Of a stretch of 64,000 nt of DNA, positions 11,721-22,455 are shown in pieces. The DNA is taken from contig CP114119.1 of the NCBI GenBank assembly GCA_029959195.1, forward strand, positions 682,001 through 746,000, given 5' to 3'. Position 1 is the first letter of the stretch. Each line of letters opens with the position of its first letter. The position numbers and the translations under genes were made by a program. This DNA comes from Dictyophora rubrovolvata (taxonomy: Eukaryota; Basidiomycota; Agaricomycetes; Phallales; Phallaceae). The notes under the pieces were generated by a model. That model was not told the DNA's origin, did not search any database, and saw nothing but the letters and a program-made list of their open reading frames with translations.

Positions 11721-14654
11721 ATGCAAACTCAACAGCAGCACGACTATCGCGATCAAAGTTATTGGGCGGAAGGTCCACGTTTTGGAAATACCGGTGAAAC
11801 CAGAAATGCCGAGGGTAAAGATGGAAATGGAAATGATGGTGTGAATTTGTATCCACAGTCTCAACAGCGCGAAAGAGCCTCCAGCCAACCGCCGCGTCCT
11901 ATTGCGGGATATTCCCAGTTCGTCGGGGCACCCACAGCGACGGCAGGAGTAACAGCAAAGCCTTCATCAGTTGATCATCCTCCTTCAAGATCGCCATCAT
12001 TGAGTCCGGCCATTAGATTTACCCAAGCTCCTCCTATATCGACATCCCCTTCGTCAGGTTTTCATAATCCTTGGGTGGCACAACAGTCCCGCTCACGTAT
12101 TCCTCCACTTGGCCGGACGACCTCTCAACCTGGTGGATCTGGAGATGGCACTGGTACTGGCACAGGTGCACCTGGCACCCTGGGCCTTTTCCCACATGCC
12201 ATCCCAGTCCCGACACGGTCCTCTTCCTTCTCTGCACCTTCCGGTTCTTCCGCTTCACAGTCTTACCTTTCTACCGTACGCGACAATCTTCGGTTTACAT
12301 CTACGTTTGAGGACGACGAATCCGAAGCCCTATCTGATAATAGTTATTCATTCGATGATGCAGGTGCAAACGCAAGTGTAAACATTGGTGCTAATGGAAG
12401 CGGAGGACATCGACTATATCCTCAAGCTCAGTATGGAACCGACACCGCACGTAGTCGTTCGCAAAGTCTCCTTGTCCCACCATCCCCAGCCTCCCTAGAA
12501 TTCGGAAAAAATTGGGGAGGTACACCTTCAGGATCAACGACCACAACAGCGCGCCCCTCTTTCTCGTCGTCAGACTTCCTCACGCCTGCAGCACCAACAG
12601 CCATACCTGGTCGATCTAGGACGCAGACAGCCGATATTTCGAACATTTCTCCTTTCAGGCGGGATATACATCAGATTCTTATGCATGATTCTTCTTCTGC
12701 ATTGAGCTCGCATTCGGTTGGTGTAGGTCATTACGGAAGGCAAGGGCTTGGACTGGGCACGCTCGGTCCGCCCGGTGCTCCTAGCGTTTTAGGTTCGTCC
12801 GGCCATCGTGATGATCCCTCCCTTGGCGGAACAAGTGGAACGACAAGCAGGAGACATAGTATGAGTATTTATCATCCCCGTCGAGACATACACGTCGGAT
12901 TTCAAACATCGAGCCTGTCGAGTGCGTTTGAAGACGCCGCGTCTTCTTCAACAGCAGCGCTTACACCTTTGTTTCGAAGTAATGTCCTGTCTGACGAAGA
13001 GCTTGCAAGCGGATTGGGCGGTGGAGGTGGAGGGAGTTCGGGGATCGGTGGTATAACGACTGGTCTTCAAAATCTCACCATGTCAGCTTCCGCACCTGGT
13101 CATGCGGGTATGCAAAGTCAGCCCTCATCACTTCCCAATTTCACGCATTCACGAGCAGGTGGGTTACTCGCCAGTGGATCTCCTGAGCATTCGAGATTCC
13201 TTCCAGGTGCCAGTCCTGGCGCGAGCGTAAGAGGTTTGAGTCCACATCGGCCATCTATTTCACCCGCACTCTCAAGAACTACCACCTCTACGTCGGGTAC
13301 GCATTTGGATTCCGCAAGCGATCGTGCAGCGTCTGTGAGCCCGCGCAATGATGTAGTGGCTGGAAGCAACTTCGGTATTGGAGGTTTAGGAGGTGTGGGA
13401 AGCACGAATGCAATGGGAATGAACATTGGGATGACGCATAACCCCTATGGCCGTTTTTCTTCGACTGAGGTAGACTTCGGCGGCTTGTCTCCTCCGTCCG
13501 GCACAGGTGCTGGCGCATTAGGTGTATCTACCGGCGGTCCCGGTGCGGGAAGATATCTTCCTAATATATTACCTCCTCCGCCTTCGTTATCGATGTATCC
13601 CGGTGTATCGGATAACCGTGCTGGTGCTGGTTCCGCTGGTCTGTTTGCTCATGGACAGACTCAACAACCGACAAGTCCCATTTCGGCAGGTTTCGGACCA
13701 ACGCGATTTGGGCATGCTCATTCTTCATCTTTGGGTCATACGCGAGGTATTCCATCTATTAATGCCACCATGGGCGCAGGTTCAGGCGGACCCCTATCAG
13801 CCATGGGTGTAGGTGCGGGTGGCGGAGGAGGAAACGGACCAGCCTCTCCACACTCGCCCATCTCGGACGACCTGAGCGAACTCGGTAGGGGTATGCCGTT
13901 ACATTCCGTCCCATCCTCATATCAACTCTTCATCGTCGAATTCAAAGCTGGTCGTACAGATTTGTTCTACACAACTGATAGATCGGGTGACATTCGGCTC
14001 GGCGATTTGGTTATTGTTGAAGCCGATCGAGGGAAGGATTTGGGGAAGATTATTAATGATACGATTACTACAAATGATGTAGAGACGTATCAGCGTGCAC
14101 AACAAGCACAAGCACAGCAGATGGAACAGCAGTTTGGGGGAGATGCTGGGGCTTCTGGCGCTGCTGGGTCGACAGCCAAAAGAGATATTAATCCCAAGAG
14201 GATATACGGAAAAGCGGGAGTGCATGAAACACAGTATGTTTATGATCGTGTAGATTGCTCTTGAGTAATCCATTGTTTTTTTTCTAGACTTCTTACCCAG
14301 AAGCTGCAAGACGAAATGAAGGCACTTCAGCTTTGTCAGACAAAAGTCAGAGCTAAAAAGTTGCCAATGGAAGTTGTAGATGCCGAATATCAATGGTCTG
14401 TTATTTGTTTTATTCTGTGCTACGACGTACCTTATGCCGTCCATTCCTTCTCATCCAGGGATCGCCGAAAGCTGACATTCTATTTCGTCGCTGAAAAACG
14501 GATTGATTTCAGAGAATTGGTTAGAGAGCTGTTTAGGTAAAAGTTTGAGTCTTTGCCCTTGTGTACGCTTCTCTCTAATCATTGTTTCAGATTGTATAAA
14601 ACGAGAATATGGATGGCATCGTTGCAAGCACCCCCCGAACCAGGGACTTACTAA
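11721..14654 (+). CDS. PSP1 C-terminal domain protein
   Basis: Exons are 11721-14233, 14288-14395, 14459-14536 and 14591-14654, about 920 residues. The start is the ATG of MQTQQQHDYRDQSYW; an upstream in-frame TTG was ignored. The first ~730 residues are low-complexity, rich in Ser/Gly/Pro/Thr (poly-Gly at GGGGGG and GAGGGGG) and probably disordered. The C-terminal ~180 residues form the PSP1 domain: LFIVEFKAGRTDLFY, then GDLVIVEADRGKDLGKI, then the spliced LLTQKLQDEMKALQLCQ, then RRKLTFYFVAEKRIDFRELV and LYKTRIWM. In yeast Psp1 was found as a suppressor of DNA polymerase alpha mutations; related domains occur in translation and RNA-granule proteins. The precise function here is unknown. Confidence 0.88.
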
Positions 14655-16170
14655 GCAAGCGACAATATTATGAGGCACCGTTTGTCCCTCGTGTATTACT
14701 CATCTTCGCATTTCATCGATGATCTTTCTGTCCGTGACAACGCTTCATATACTCCCCTTCTCAGACGTCTCCATTATCACACGCATTATATCATACTCTT
14801 CATCAATCTCCCTTTCTCTATCGCCCCCACGAGTTCCCTATTCACTATCCGCCACTATAACTTTTCGTCATGACTTTGGCTTCAAGTACCAAGTGAACGC
14901 TCAAACGCAAAAGCATTAAAAGCAACCCCAAACGCTAAAACAGCAACTTAAACCAAAAAAGTTCTATGAATGCAAGGACACATTTTCAACTTTTACAGAT
15001 CTAGATATGCAATTACGCTTCTTACTCCTCGACTGCTCTTCAAATCTCCGATGCTACTTCCCCCAACGATCTTAAGACGAAGAAAGAATAATGTTAAAAA
15101 AGAACCCGGTCAAATTTTCTTCTGGTTTTGTTTTTACTTTTGCTCGATCTCGGTTCCCTTCATTTTTGTATATATATTGTATATCTATCCCGGTTTTTTG
15201 ACTGTCTTTTTTCAACCCTGTACACTAGCTTTCATTCCCTTTTCAAACGGATATTCCACGTATGCCTTGTTGTCCTCGACCAATTCCAATCTTCTCACCT
15301 CTTTCCTTTACAGTATGTACATCCGGTGTTATCCAAGGGCGTGCATACTAATTTACTCGTCATTTCATGATCAGTAACTGTTACTGTTTGCGCCTTATAT
15401 ATGCATGTTTTCTTTCAATTCCAAACCTTTTGTATATATTTCGTTCGTTTCGCACCACCTGGCAGTGTTATTTAGTATACATATTATACTTTGTACATTG
15501 GAAGATGGAGATTTGTCTTCCTATCCTGAGCTGTAGACGGTATCTTGTACGGATTTATATATGAATTCTTTTTTTTACGTTTGAGGAGTTCCATGATTTT
15601 GGAACGTTTAGTAGCCGCAGGTTTTCATGGACTACACCAAGCATCATGCATTGACAGGCTTCCCTGTATTGTCTGTACAGCTACGCGGCATCTTGTGTTT
15701 ATAATGCTTCTATGGGTCGTTTACTGTCTTTGAATGAATCTTCGTGTAAACGGCAAGCTTGCTTGCACGTCCTCTTTTGAATATGATCATTCGTTATACC
15801 TCTAGTTCGTGGTCATAGTGCCAGTGACCACCAGCACACACCGTTTCACACCCATTTTACCCGCCCGCCTGTTGTGAAGCGTCTATACAAGGAGCTCGTG
15901 CAGAAAACCACCATATAATCCATTTTAGTGAGGTTATAACATGCGGGAAGAATCCAAATGAGTGACAGATCTCTGCCTGGTTGTGATATCTTCCGGCCGG
16001 ATGATACACCAAATAAAGAGCTAGGAATGAGATTAACTCTGAATCGTTCCGAGTAAAACTCCTACACGAAGACCCGTTGAGATGCTTCTACTGCTACAAT
16101 GGTTCGCTAATAAGAATAGTCCATTCCCAGTTTGATATTCGCCGTTATTCGACGTCTCATCTGACCAAGA
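14655..16170. other. intergenic region, convergent 3' ends
   Basis: Between the PSP1 and TRS33 stop codons lie 1.5 kb of AT- and pyrimidine-rich sequence. A 135-codon open frame (14970-15377) is Phe/Leu/Tyr-rich with no ordered motif, which is what translating a T-rich UTR gives. No gene is supported. Confidence 0.45.
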
Positions 16171-17247
16171 TTAGGCTCCTTTAGGCAATTTGACTTGAAA
16201 GGTACCTATGAATCCCCAAAGCAATATGTCGAAGAGAAAGTACTATAGATATCAAAAGTTACGTACATTGAGGCAAGGCCGATATTTCAGCTGTCACTGT
16301 GGCCTGGATTCCTATTCTCGACAGTGCACCACGGAGGACACCAGTAGAAAGAGCTGTATACTGTCAGAATGAAAAAAAACAGACATGCAACGTTGAGACA
16401 CCATATTGTAACGAGAAGAGTAAACGCTTACGATCTTGGCCTTTTTTAAAGCGTCGGATGGGCCTTCCGCTGACGAGATCCGAGTGATAGGACGGAAAGT
16501 GTTATCTTGAAGGACGTAAACCCCCTGAGCTCAAAAGAGAATATATCATCGTGAATTTTGACACCGACGGATGACGAACAAGCGGTCTCACCCGATGATT
16601 AGTTCTGAGGTTATCTATTTGTTTCTCCCAAAGAGCCATCCAAACGTCTTTGCATAAAAACTTGACGGCATCTAGTGTATCGTTGAAGCGCGGTCTGTCC
16701 AGTATTAATCTAAAGTAGAGAATCGAATTTAATAAAAAACAGAGAAGAACAGGGTTGACTGCAAATGAACCTTTCAGCGAGGTTAGCACCGATGTGTGCG
16801 CCCATCGCATCAAGCCGCACACGAAGGTCTTCTTCTTCTACCGAAACTACTTGTCCCTTCCCTGGCGTGCCCGCCCGGGAAGGGGGTGTGTTCGGTGCGC
16901 CAGCACCCGAGCTCTGTGTGGGAGCGACTAATAACCCTTGTTTAACCATCTCTGCCTCTCTCTTTTTTAGCCTTTCGCGCGCGACAGCAGATGAGACGCG
17001 GAGAGTATTGACAGCTTCCATGAACAGATAATCTTGGACTGTTGCATCGATTCTTGGAGCTTGAACGGGTGCAGAAGGTAACGATGCTACATAGAAATAT
17101 CGTTTAGTCTTTGAAAGAATGTGAAGTGAATATGCTTTACATACCTGCGATTTGACCGGGGTTTAGCATTATGGGGGATCCTAATAATGGTGGGTCTACG
17201 AGTGTATTCAAAGCAGCAGGAAGGACAGATGTGGATTGTATTGACAT
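16171..17247 (-). CDS. TRS33: TRAPP complex subunit Trs33/TRAPPC6
   Basis: Six exons: 17247-17145, 17086-16771, 16709-16592, 16524-16432, 16360-16267 and 16205-16171 (stop TAA). After a ~90-residue fungal N-terminus (begins MSIQSTSVLPAALNTLVD, with a Gly/Pro/Thr-rich insert) comes the BET3-like fold of Trs33: RVRLDAMGAHIGANLAERL, then RPRFNDTLDAVKFLCKDVW, EKQIDNLRTNHRGVYVLQD and the C-terminal TGVLRGALSRIGI ending in CTFQVKLPKGA. KFxCKDxW and QIDNLRTNHxGxYVLQD are the family signature. The protein is a small core subunit of the TRAPP vesicle-tethering complexes that activate the Rab GTPase Ypt1 at ER-Golgi membranes. Confidence 0.92.
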
Positions 17248-17611
17248 GATGTAGTAGCAAATCTAAGTCGATACGCGAAATGGAAAGTTCAGTCAAAGTT
17301 CAGTAAGGGCCCAACCAATCTCGCACTTGAGGACACGGCCGCGATGCCGCTATGTGTCACACGCTCACATCGCAGCCGGGTGGATCCGGAACTTCAGCTT
17401 CAGTTCAAGTTGTGCAACTTGGAAAACAACAGAAAGGTTATTCGCTAATTAAATATTACAGAAGTTTGATCATTTATTTACATAGCACGGCGGCGGACTG
17501 AGATGTTGTTAGACCATTTTGGCAGTCCCGAAAAAAAGGAGAACAGATACGAGAGCATGGGTTTATATGGTCCTGAAGAATTCATAAAAGTGTATGCACG
17601 GACGAAACTAC
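17248..17611. other. intergenic region
   Basis: 364 bp between the TRS33 start and the 3' end of the P450 gene. Presumed TRS33 promoter; no gene or repeat seen. Confidence 0.45.
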
Positions 17612-19729
17612 TCAAGTGTCCTGAGCCAAAATGAGATTCTTTGCACGAAGAGAACGAGGTGTGATTGAACATTGGAAAGGCACGGGGAAACTAATAACAT
17701 GAAACAGCGTCAGGTCGAAAAATATGAGCCATTAAATATAAATCAATACTAACGGTAGAAACGACTCAGTGATCTCGTCAGAAACCGGTATATCTATTCC
17801 ATGTTTATCCTTCATTAGTGTAATATCAAACACTTTGAAAATTGAAGCAATTGAGAGGAAAAGTGTGTTTTCGGCGAAAAAACGACCGGGACACATTCTA
17901 TGTTAAGATGTTATGTAGGTTCATTGGGTGTAATTATGCTCGTAGCGCTAACCTTCTTCCGAACCCAAATTGCTCAGTTGGCGGATGAGCACCGGGTTGG
18001 AGAAATCTTTCAGGATTGAAATCTTCCGGGTTAGGACCATACTTTGAGTCACGCAAAATTTGCCTGGTTTAAGGGGATCAGTTTCGAAAAGCAGGCCTAA
18101 GATTGACACACACCATGAATCTCCAATGATAATACTTCCCTTTAGTATGAAATACTCTCCATATATACCATCCTCAAGAGCAGCGTGTGCCATACCCAAC
18201 GGTGTACTGTCTCCAACGTAATACTTCATAACAGAAAGCATTGACATAAGGCAAATCCGCTCGATCCGCCAGTGCCGGCAGACGATCACCAACAACCTGG
18301 TCCAATTCTGCTTGTACTTTTTTCTGTACCTCGGGATATAACAATGAAGCTACGATCGCTTGCAAGGCAGCGGTAGACGTCTGATATAAATCGGTTATTC
18401 TATCATTTTGCTATTTGACACGGTGATGAACCATCACGTACAGTCCCCACACCGGCAGAATATGCAATGCCAGCTGCATTTTTTATTATCGTCTCTCTAT
18501 CAGGGGAAGGATCTCCGGAATTACGCAAATTTTCTAAGGAGTTTGACACGAATGAATGATCCTGTTTCTTGCGATTCTGCTCACTGTGTGATAAAGAAGT
18601 GTTGCCAGATATTCAGTAATACGATGCACAGCACCTTCACAACGTTGAACGGGATATCGAGAGCGTCCCTAGTCGCTTTCCTATATTTCTTGATAAGCTT
18701 GTTTATCGTTATTCCGGGGATCCAATGGGGAATATATTTGACTGGAATACGATGCTCAGGTAACAAGTCAAAACACATCAATCTAAGCACTCACGTATTG
18801 GGAAGACATCTATGAGCCATTCACCCGGCACCAGCACATGACTCACCCCTTCCAGAGCGATATGGACAGTATTAATCAATTTGTCATTTTTTCGTTTGAT
18901 TTCAATGGCATATACCGTCTAACGAAAAGTTGGAAATATAAATAAGGTAAATGATATTGATGAGAAACATATTCACATCCAGTATAATCATGCCGAGGCC
19001 AAACTTGATATGCTCCGAGAAATCGGCTGGAGTCTCGAGTAGATCTTGAAGTAATAACCTTCAAAATTAATCAGTTCAAAGTATGGCACATAAACTACAA
19101 TCTTTCTTACCGACATGTTTTCATTTGAACAGGTTCAAGCCTGGATACTGCTCTAGAGTTAAAGTACTGTTGCAGTGCCTTTATATGACGTCTCCACCAG
19201 TCACCATAAGGATAAAGAGCAATATTGTAATCCCATCCTACCCTTTATAACCCGGGGCTTCATATTGATATTATCTTATTAGGGAATGTATTTGGGCTCA
19301 CAAGTTAGCCGCGTGGAAAGCGGGTCTATCGGAATAGGTTGCGCCACGCTTTTCAAGAAGTTCTCGAGCAACTTCATCGGAGTATACAAAGATAATCGGG
19401 ATCCCAAAAGTGTGTATAGAAACAATATCACCTGCACGTGGCAGTAAGAAATCGTCAATCAACGATCCTAAATCATACCATATTTTTCCTTCCATTCATA
19501 CATACGTGTTGGCCGTAGGATTTCAGAAAGTTGGAAGAAATGCCCGACGATTGGTTTTCCTGGAGGACCAGGAGGTAACTTAGAACCTATTATTCGCCCC
19601 AAAATAAGTTCTTAAATAATGGATATAGACAACTTGCAACTTTCCTTTAGGAGGTTTATACTTTCGTCTGCGTAGAAGGTCTGCGCATGCCAATGCGAAG
19701 ACTGTAACAAGGAGGACGTGAGCAAGCAT
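17612..19729 (-). CDS. cytochrome P450 monooxygenase with one frameshift (possible pseudogene)
   Basis: The ATG at 19729 gives an N-terminal membrane anchor ([19 protein letters not shown]), then a basic patch and the proline hinge [10 protein letters not shown]. After short introns follow [23 protein letters not shown] (helix C), an I-helix region ([16 protein letters not shown]), the K-helix ExxR (CYEVLRWR), the PERF block ([10 protein letters not shown]) and the haem loop FGFGRRMCPGR with its axial Cys. The gene ends [12 protein letters not shown] at 17612. Between LRWRQ and [12 protein letters not shown] (about 18190-18195) the frame shifts by one base, and no intron can bridge it. All other splice sites are good. 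Either the gene is freshly inactivated or the base call is wrong. The substrate is unknown; it neighbours the secreted-peptide and UstYa-like genes. Confidence 0.82.
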
Positions 19730-20169
19730 AATCGAAAGATATGCGTGAATTCAAAAATTTCTGCTGAATAAAATAGCTACTTTGTGAGCCCAATCATGGT
19801 ACGTCGGGAAGATCCATGCTAAACGAATCAGCCGGAGAAGTACACTTAGTGGCCTCATTTCTCACGAATAACAAATATGTCCTTTGTACATGTGTATGCA
19901 CAGATAACAGTCCTCATGCTAAATTTCACTGACTTAAATTCTAATGCACGCGATGTTTTCAAGAACTCACATTGATTGATCGGTCCTAACAATGTGTTAT
20001 AAATTTATGAAAAAAAAGCGGAAAATGTGCTGCAGTTATGTGAACCTAAAGTTCTTCAGATCACTAGTATACGCGGAAGGAGCTGCAAGGCAACCTTTCG
20101 TCCAAAAACGTAGCCAGTCTATTCCAGATGTGAGCTTTATAGAAAGGCACTAACATTTGCTTCGAAGCT

Positions 20170-20255
20170 CGGGTACACGTGCGGCCTCCTAGTCCAATGA
20201 AGGTTCCTTAGCCATTGCTTGATAAAACATAGTCCATGGCTATAATTGCAATACT
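20170..20255 (-). pseudogene. relic of a GNAT acetyltransferase 3' exon
   Basis: The DNA around 20175-20250 lines up by eye with the start of the last exon and preceding intron of the acetyltransferase gene at 1230-1310. The shared order is an AGTCCAATGAAGGTTCCTT-like core, then a CTTGATAAAAC-like intron end, then TATAATT. The frame is broken by small indels and a stop, and only this fragment is visible. Confidence 0.35.
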
Positions 20256-20711
20256 GAAAACATCATATTAACGACCGCGGTTACTTGATTCAAGATTGTG
20301 CCCACTGCTCGGGTCATGGCGCCAGGTCCCGACGCCAAGGCCCAACTTGGTATTACAGCACTTTTCAAAAGCTAAGGCGGGTCGGCTAAGAAATTTCCCA
20401 CCTGAGAACAAGGATTTCTCAAGCACTATGTAAGATAATTGCCTACTTTTTATTGCAATGGAATTGTATAACATTTATCTAGCACTTGCCCATATTTTTT
20501 GGGAGTTAATTGTCTTGAGTGTCTTGAAAAATCCAATATTTCAAAAATAGTCACCCGCCTTAGCTTTCAAAAAGCGCTGTAATAGTTATGACCCCGTGGA
20601 CAAGACACCGGCTGTTTGAGTGAGTGGACGAATGGTACTTCCAGTGGAAACAGGACTGACCTCATCGCCATGCGTTGTATTTGAAATTGAGAATTTGAGA
20701 GCATATTGCTC

Positions 20712-20738
20712 GCCGTGACGCTGTGTGACGGTCACGGC
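20712..20738. repeat. inverted repeat GCCGTGAC/GTCACGGC
   Basis: A perfect 8-bp inverted repeat with an 11-nt spacer that contains GTGTGACG, set in a GC-rich patch in otherwise AT-rich sequence. It could be a transcription factor operator or a hairpin; only the symmetry is directly seen. Confidence 0.4.
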
Positions 20739-21212
20739 GCGACCCGGCGCCTATGTAAGTGAGAACTTTCAAGTTTCAAATTACACCGACAGCTTACGAG
20801 AGCTTTCGTTGGAACGTGGGGCAAAGCACAAGATACTACGAGACATACATCGGACGCTGAGTGGTAAATGTTGGTGAGAATCCACAATTCCTTATATTTG
20901 TCACTCTAAGGAGCGATTTAGAGTGTTATTCAAAGTTTAGAACATCGGTGAGTTGGAAGAAAACCAAAGGCTTCCAAAGCTTAGTCCAAGTGCGTTATGC
21001 GCCGGTATTTTTCTAGACTGTCGCTTTATCACTCATATATAACTCCTTACATTATAGAATCACGAACGAACGACATTTGCTGGGTTATTTTCTTCGATTA
21101 GCAGACGACGAAACATAAACGCTAGTATAGTATAACATCTGGCAGAAATGAAAATGGAAACAAAACATGCAGTTTATTCTTCGATGCCGACATGTCCGAG
21201 TAATTAGGTGTA

Positions 21213-21588
21213 TCACTCCATCGTGGGAGTCAACGACGCAGCGTCAGTCATAGGACCAAGGCTGGTTTCTACTTAGAAGTGAGCGAAGAGAAAGGAGATA
21301 TAATGCGCACAGAATCCCTCACCTTCATCCGACCTTGGGGTCAGCGATAACGCGTCGGTCATAGGACCAAGGCTAGATTCTACCCAGGAATAAGCCATTG
21401 GCAGAGAACATAATACCAGTAGACTAACCATCATCCGTCGTAGGCGTCAACGACAAAGCGTCGGTCATAGGACCAAGGCTGGTTTCTACTTAGAAGTCAA
21501 CAGAGAAGCGAGAGATCAAATCGAATAGAATGACCTTCATCCGTCGTAGGGGTCAAAGCTACAGCGTCGCTAAGTGGACCAAGAGGTT
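21213..21588 (-). repeat. tandem array of four exon+intron units (~105 bp period)
   Basis: Four head-to-tail copies of a ~105-110 bp unit, each made of one 54-57 nt exon and the ~50 nt intron before it. The exon halves are clearly more alike than the intron halves. The block is visible on the plus strand as recurring CGTCGGTCATAGGACCAAGG-like sequence. Confidence 0.85.
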
Positions 21589-21711
21589 CTACCTAGAATT
21601 AGCATTGAAAGAGAATATAGTGCTAATGAAATTACCTTCGCGCTTTAATAAAGGACCAGCAAATACTGCGGCAATTTGGAAGGAGACCAGGAGAAGAGAG
21701 AAGTATTTCAT
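21213..21711 (-). CDS. secreted repeat peptide precursor, one repeat per exon
   Basis: Five exons, 21711-21636, 21588-21535, 21485-21429, 21379-21323 and 21268-21213, join to exactly 300 nt: 99 residues plus TGA. Exon 1 encodes a signal peptide (MKYFSLLLVSFQIAAVFA) followed by GPLLKRE with a Lys-Arg Kex2 site. Each of the four other exons encodes one 18-19 residue repeat with core SLGPMTDALSLTP and acidic ends (TTDE/TTDD/RSDE). Repeat 1 is PLGPLSDAVALTP, and repeat 4 ends in TME. All four introns (47, 49, 49 and 54 nt) are phase 1, so whole exons can be duplicated without breaking frame. Differences between repeats are mostly synonymous. A TATA-like box lies about 70 bp upstream. No known family is recognised. 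The neighbours (P450, two UstYa-like genes) suggest a modified-peptide locus, but the repeats have no Tyr, Phe or Trp. Confidence 0.8.
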
Positions 21712-21779
21712 TTTGACGAAGTTCGAGCTCAGGAATTGGATGCTGAACTTGACTGGGGAATAGAGTAAGTTACGAGTTC

Positions 21780-21787
21780 TATTTATA
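21780..21787 (-). promoter_or_regulatory. TATA box of the repeat-peptide gene
   Basis: Minus-strand TATAAATA (within GATATAAATAG) lies about 70 bp before the ATG at 21711, with a pyrimidine-rich leader (ACTCTATTCCCCAG) between. Position and sequence fit a core promoter for a strongly expressed secreted protein. Confidence 0.5.
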
Positions 21788-21869
21788 TCCCCCCACCGTC
21801 ATGTCTCACTCACGCGATTATTGAAGTTCGTTCTATTGTTAAGGTAACCCATATTTCGTACCCATAATC

Positions 21870-21905
21870 GAAAAGCTGTCTTCCGGCGGAAACGGACAGC
21901 TTTTC
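21870..21905. repeat. perfect 11-bp hairpin upstream of two divergent genes
   Basis: GAAAAGCTGTC at 21870-21880 pairs with GACAGCTTTTC at 21895-21905. The 14-nt loop contains a further TTCCG/CGGAA pairing. It lies between the repeat-peptide gene (-) and the But2-domain gene (+). It may be an operator, a transcript hairpin or a worn MITE end. Confidence 0.5.
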
Positions 21906-22455
21906 AATTAGCCGAACAACGCCGAGACTCCAAGGAGATTTATTTGGATCGACTAAATGTTAATGATTGCCAAACAAATTCGAACCTTTCTTGACGAAAA
22001 AAAAGCTGTTACATACATACATGGGTTATTTACGACGTACGCAGAACTTTTTTTTCGGGTCTTTATTATTATTTTTTTGAATTCAGTTCTCAGGGTCGTT
22101 AGACATCGGGAGACTCGTAAATCAGTTTCCATTCCAATTAGCTCGAGGTAAAAAATCTTAAATCTTATCGTCTGTCCAATGTCTAGTCCAGGGTCGTTTT
22201 GAGCTCGGGTGATTTCAAAGATCATCCGGATCGACATGGTTCCTCAAAATATAGAAACACAAAGAATACGGTCTCTCATAGCATTACCTCTCTTTTTTTC
22301 GCCAAGTTCTGTTTTTCACACTTCTGACGCGACTATTGGAAGTATCGAATCATCTCAAGCATCAAGGATAGACCCAGGTAAATTCTACTTTTCAAACTCA
22401 AACGACGATTGAACTGGGTTGAATTTACTTTTACTTTTCACACTATCGTCAGTCA

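Larger units (their letters stand above)
19730..21212. other. intergenic region upstream of the P450
   Basis: No intact gene was found. It contains a short acetyltransferase relic at about 20170-20255 and an 8-bp inverted repeat (GCCGTGAC ... GTCACGGC) at 20712-20738. The small open frames lack motifs. Confidence 0.4.

Noticed and set aside
12034-13812. several open frames on both strands within the PSP1 gene
   Set aside because: Shadows of a long, low-complexity coding exon. None has its own motif.
14970-15377. 135-codon open frame after the PSP1 gene
   Set aside because: The Phe/Tyr/Leu/Ser-rich composition follows from T-rich UTR sequence. No domain or start context.
21213-21588. CRISPR-like direct repeats
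   Set aside because: The ~105-bp periodicity is explained by repeated exon plus intron units in a eukaryotic gene. The repeats are too long and diverged, and no spacer logic is present.
21213-21711. classic multi-Kex2 (KR-separated) repeat precursor
   Set aside because: Only one KR dipeptide is present, just after the signal peptide. The repeats are joined by acidic residues, so standard Kex2 excision of each repeat cannot be claimed.
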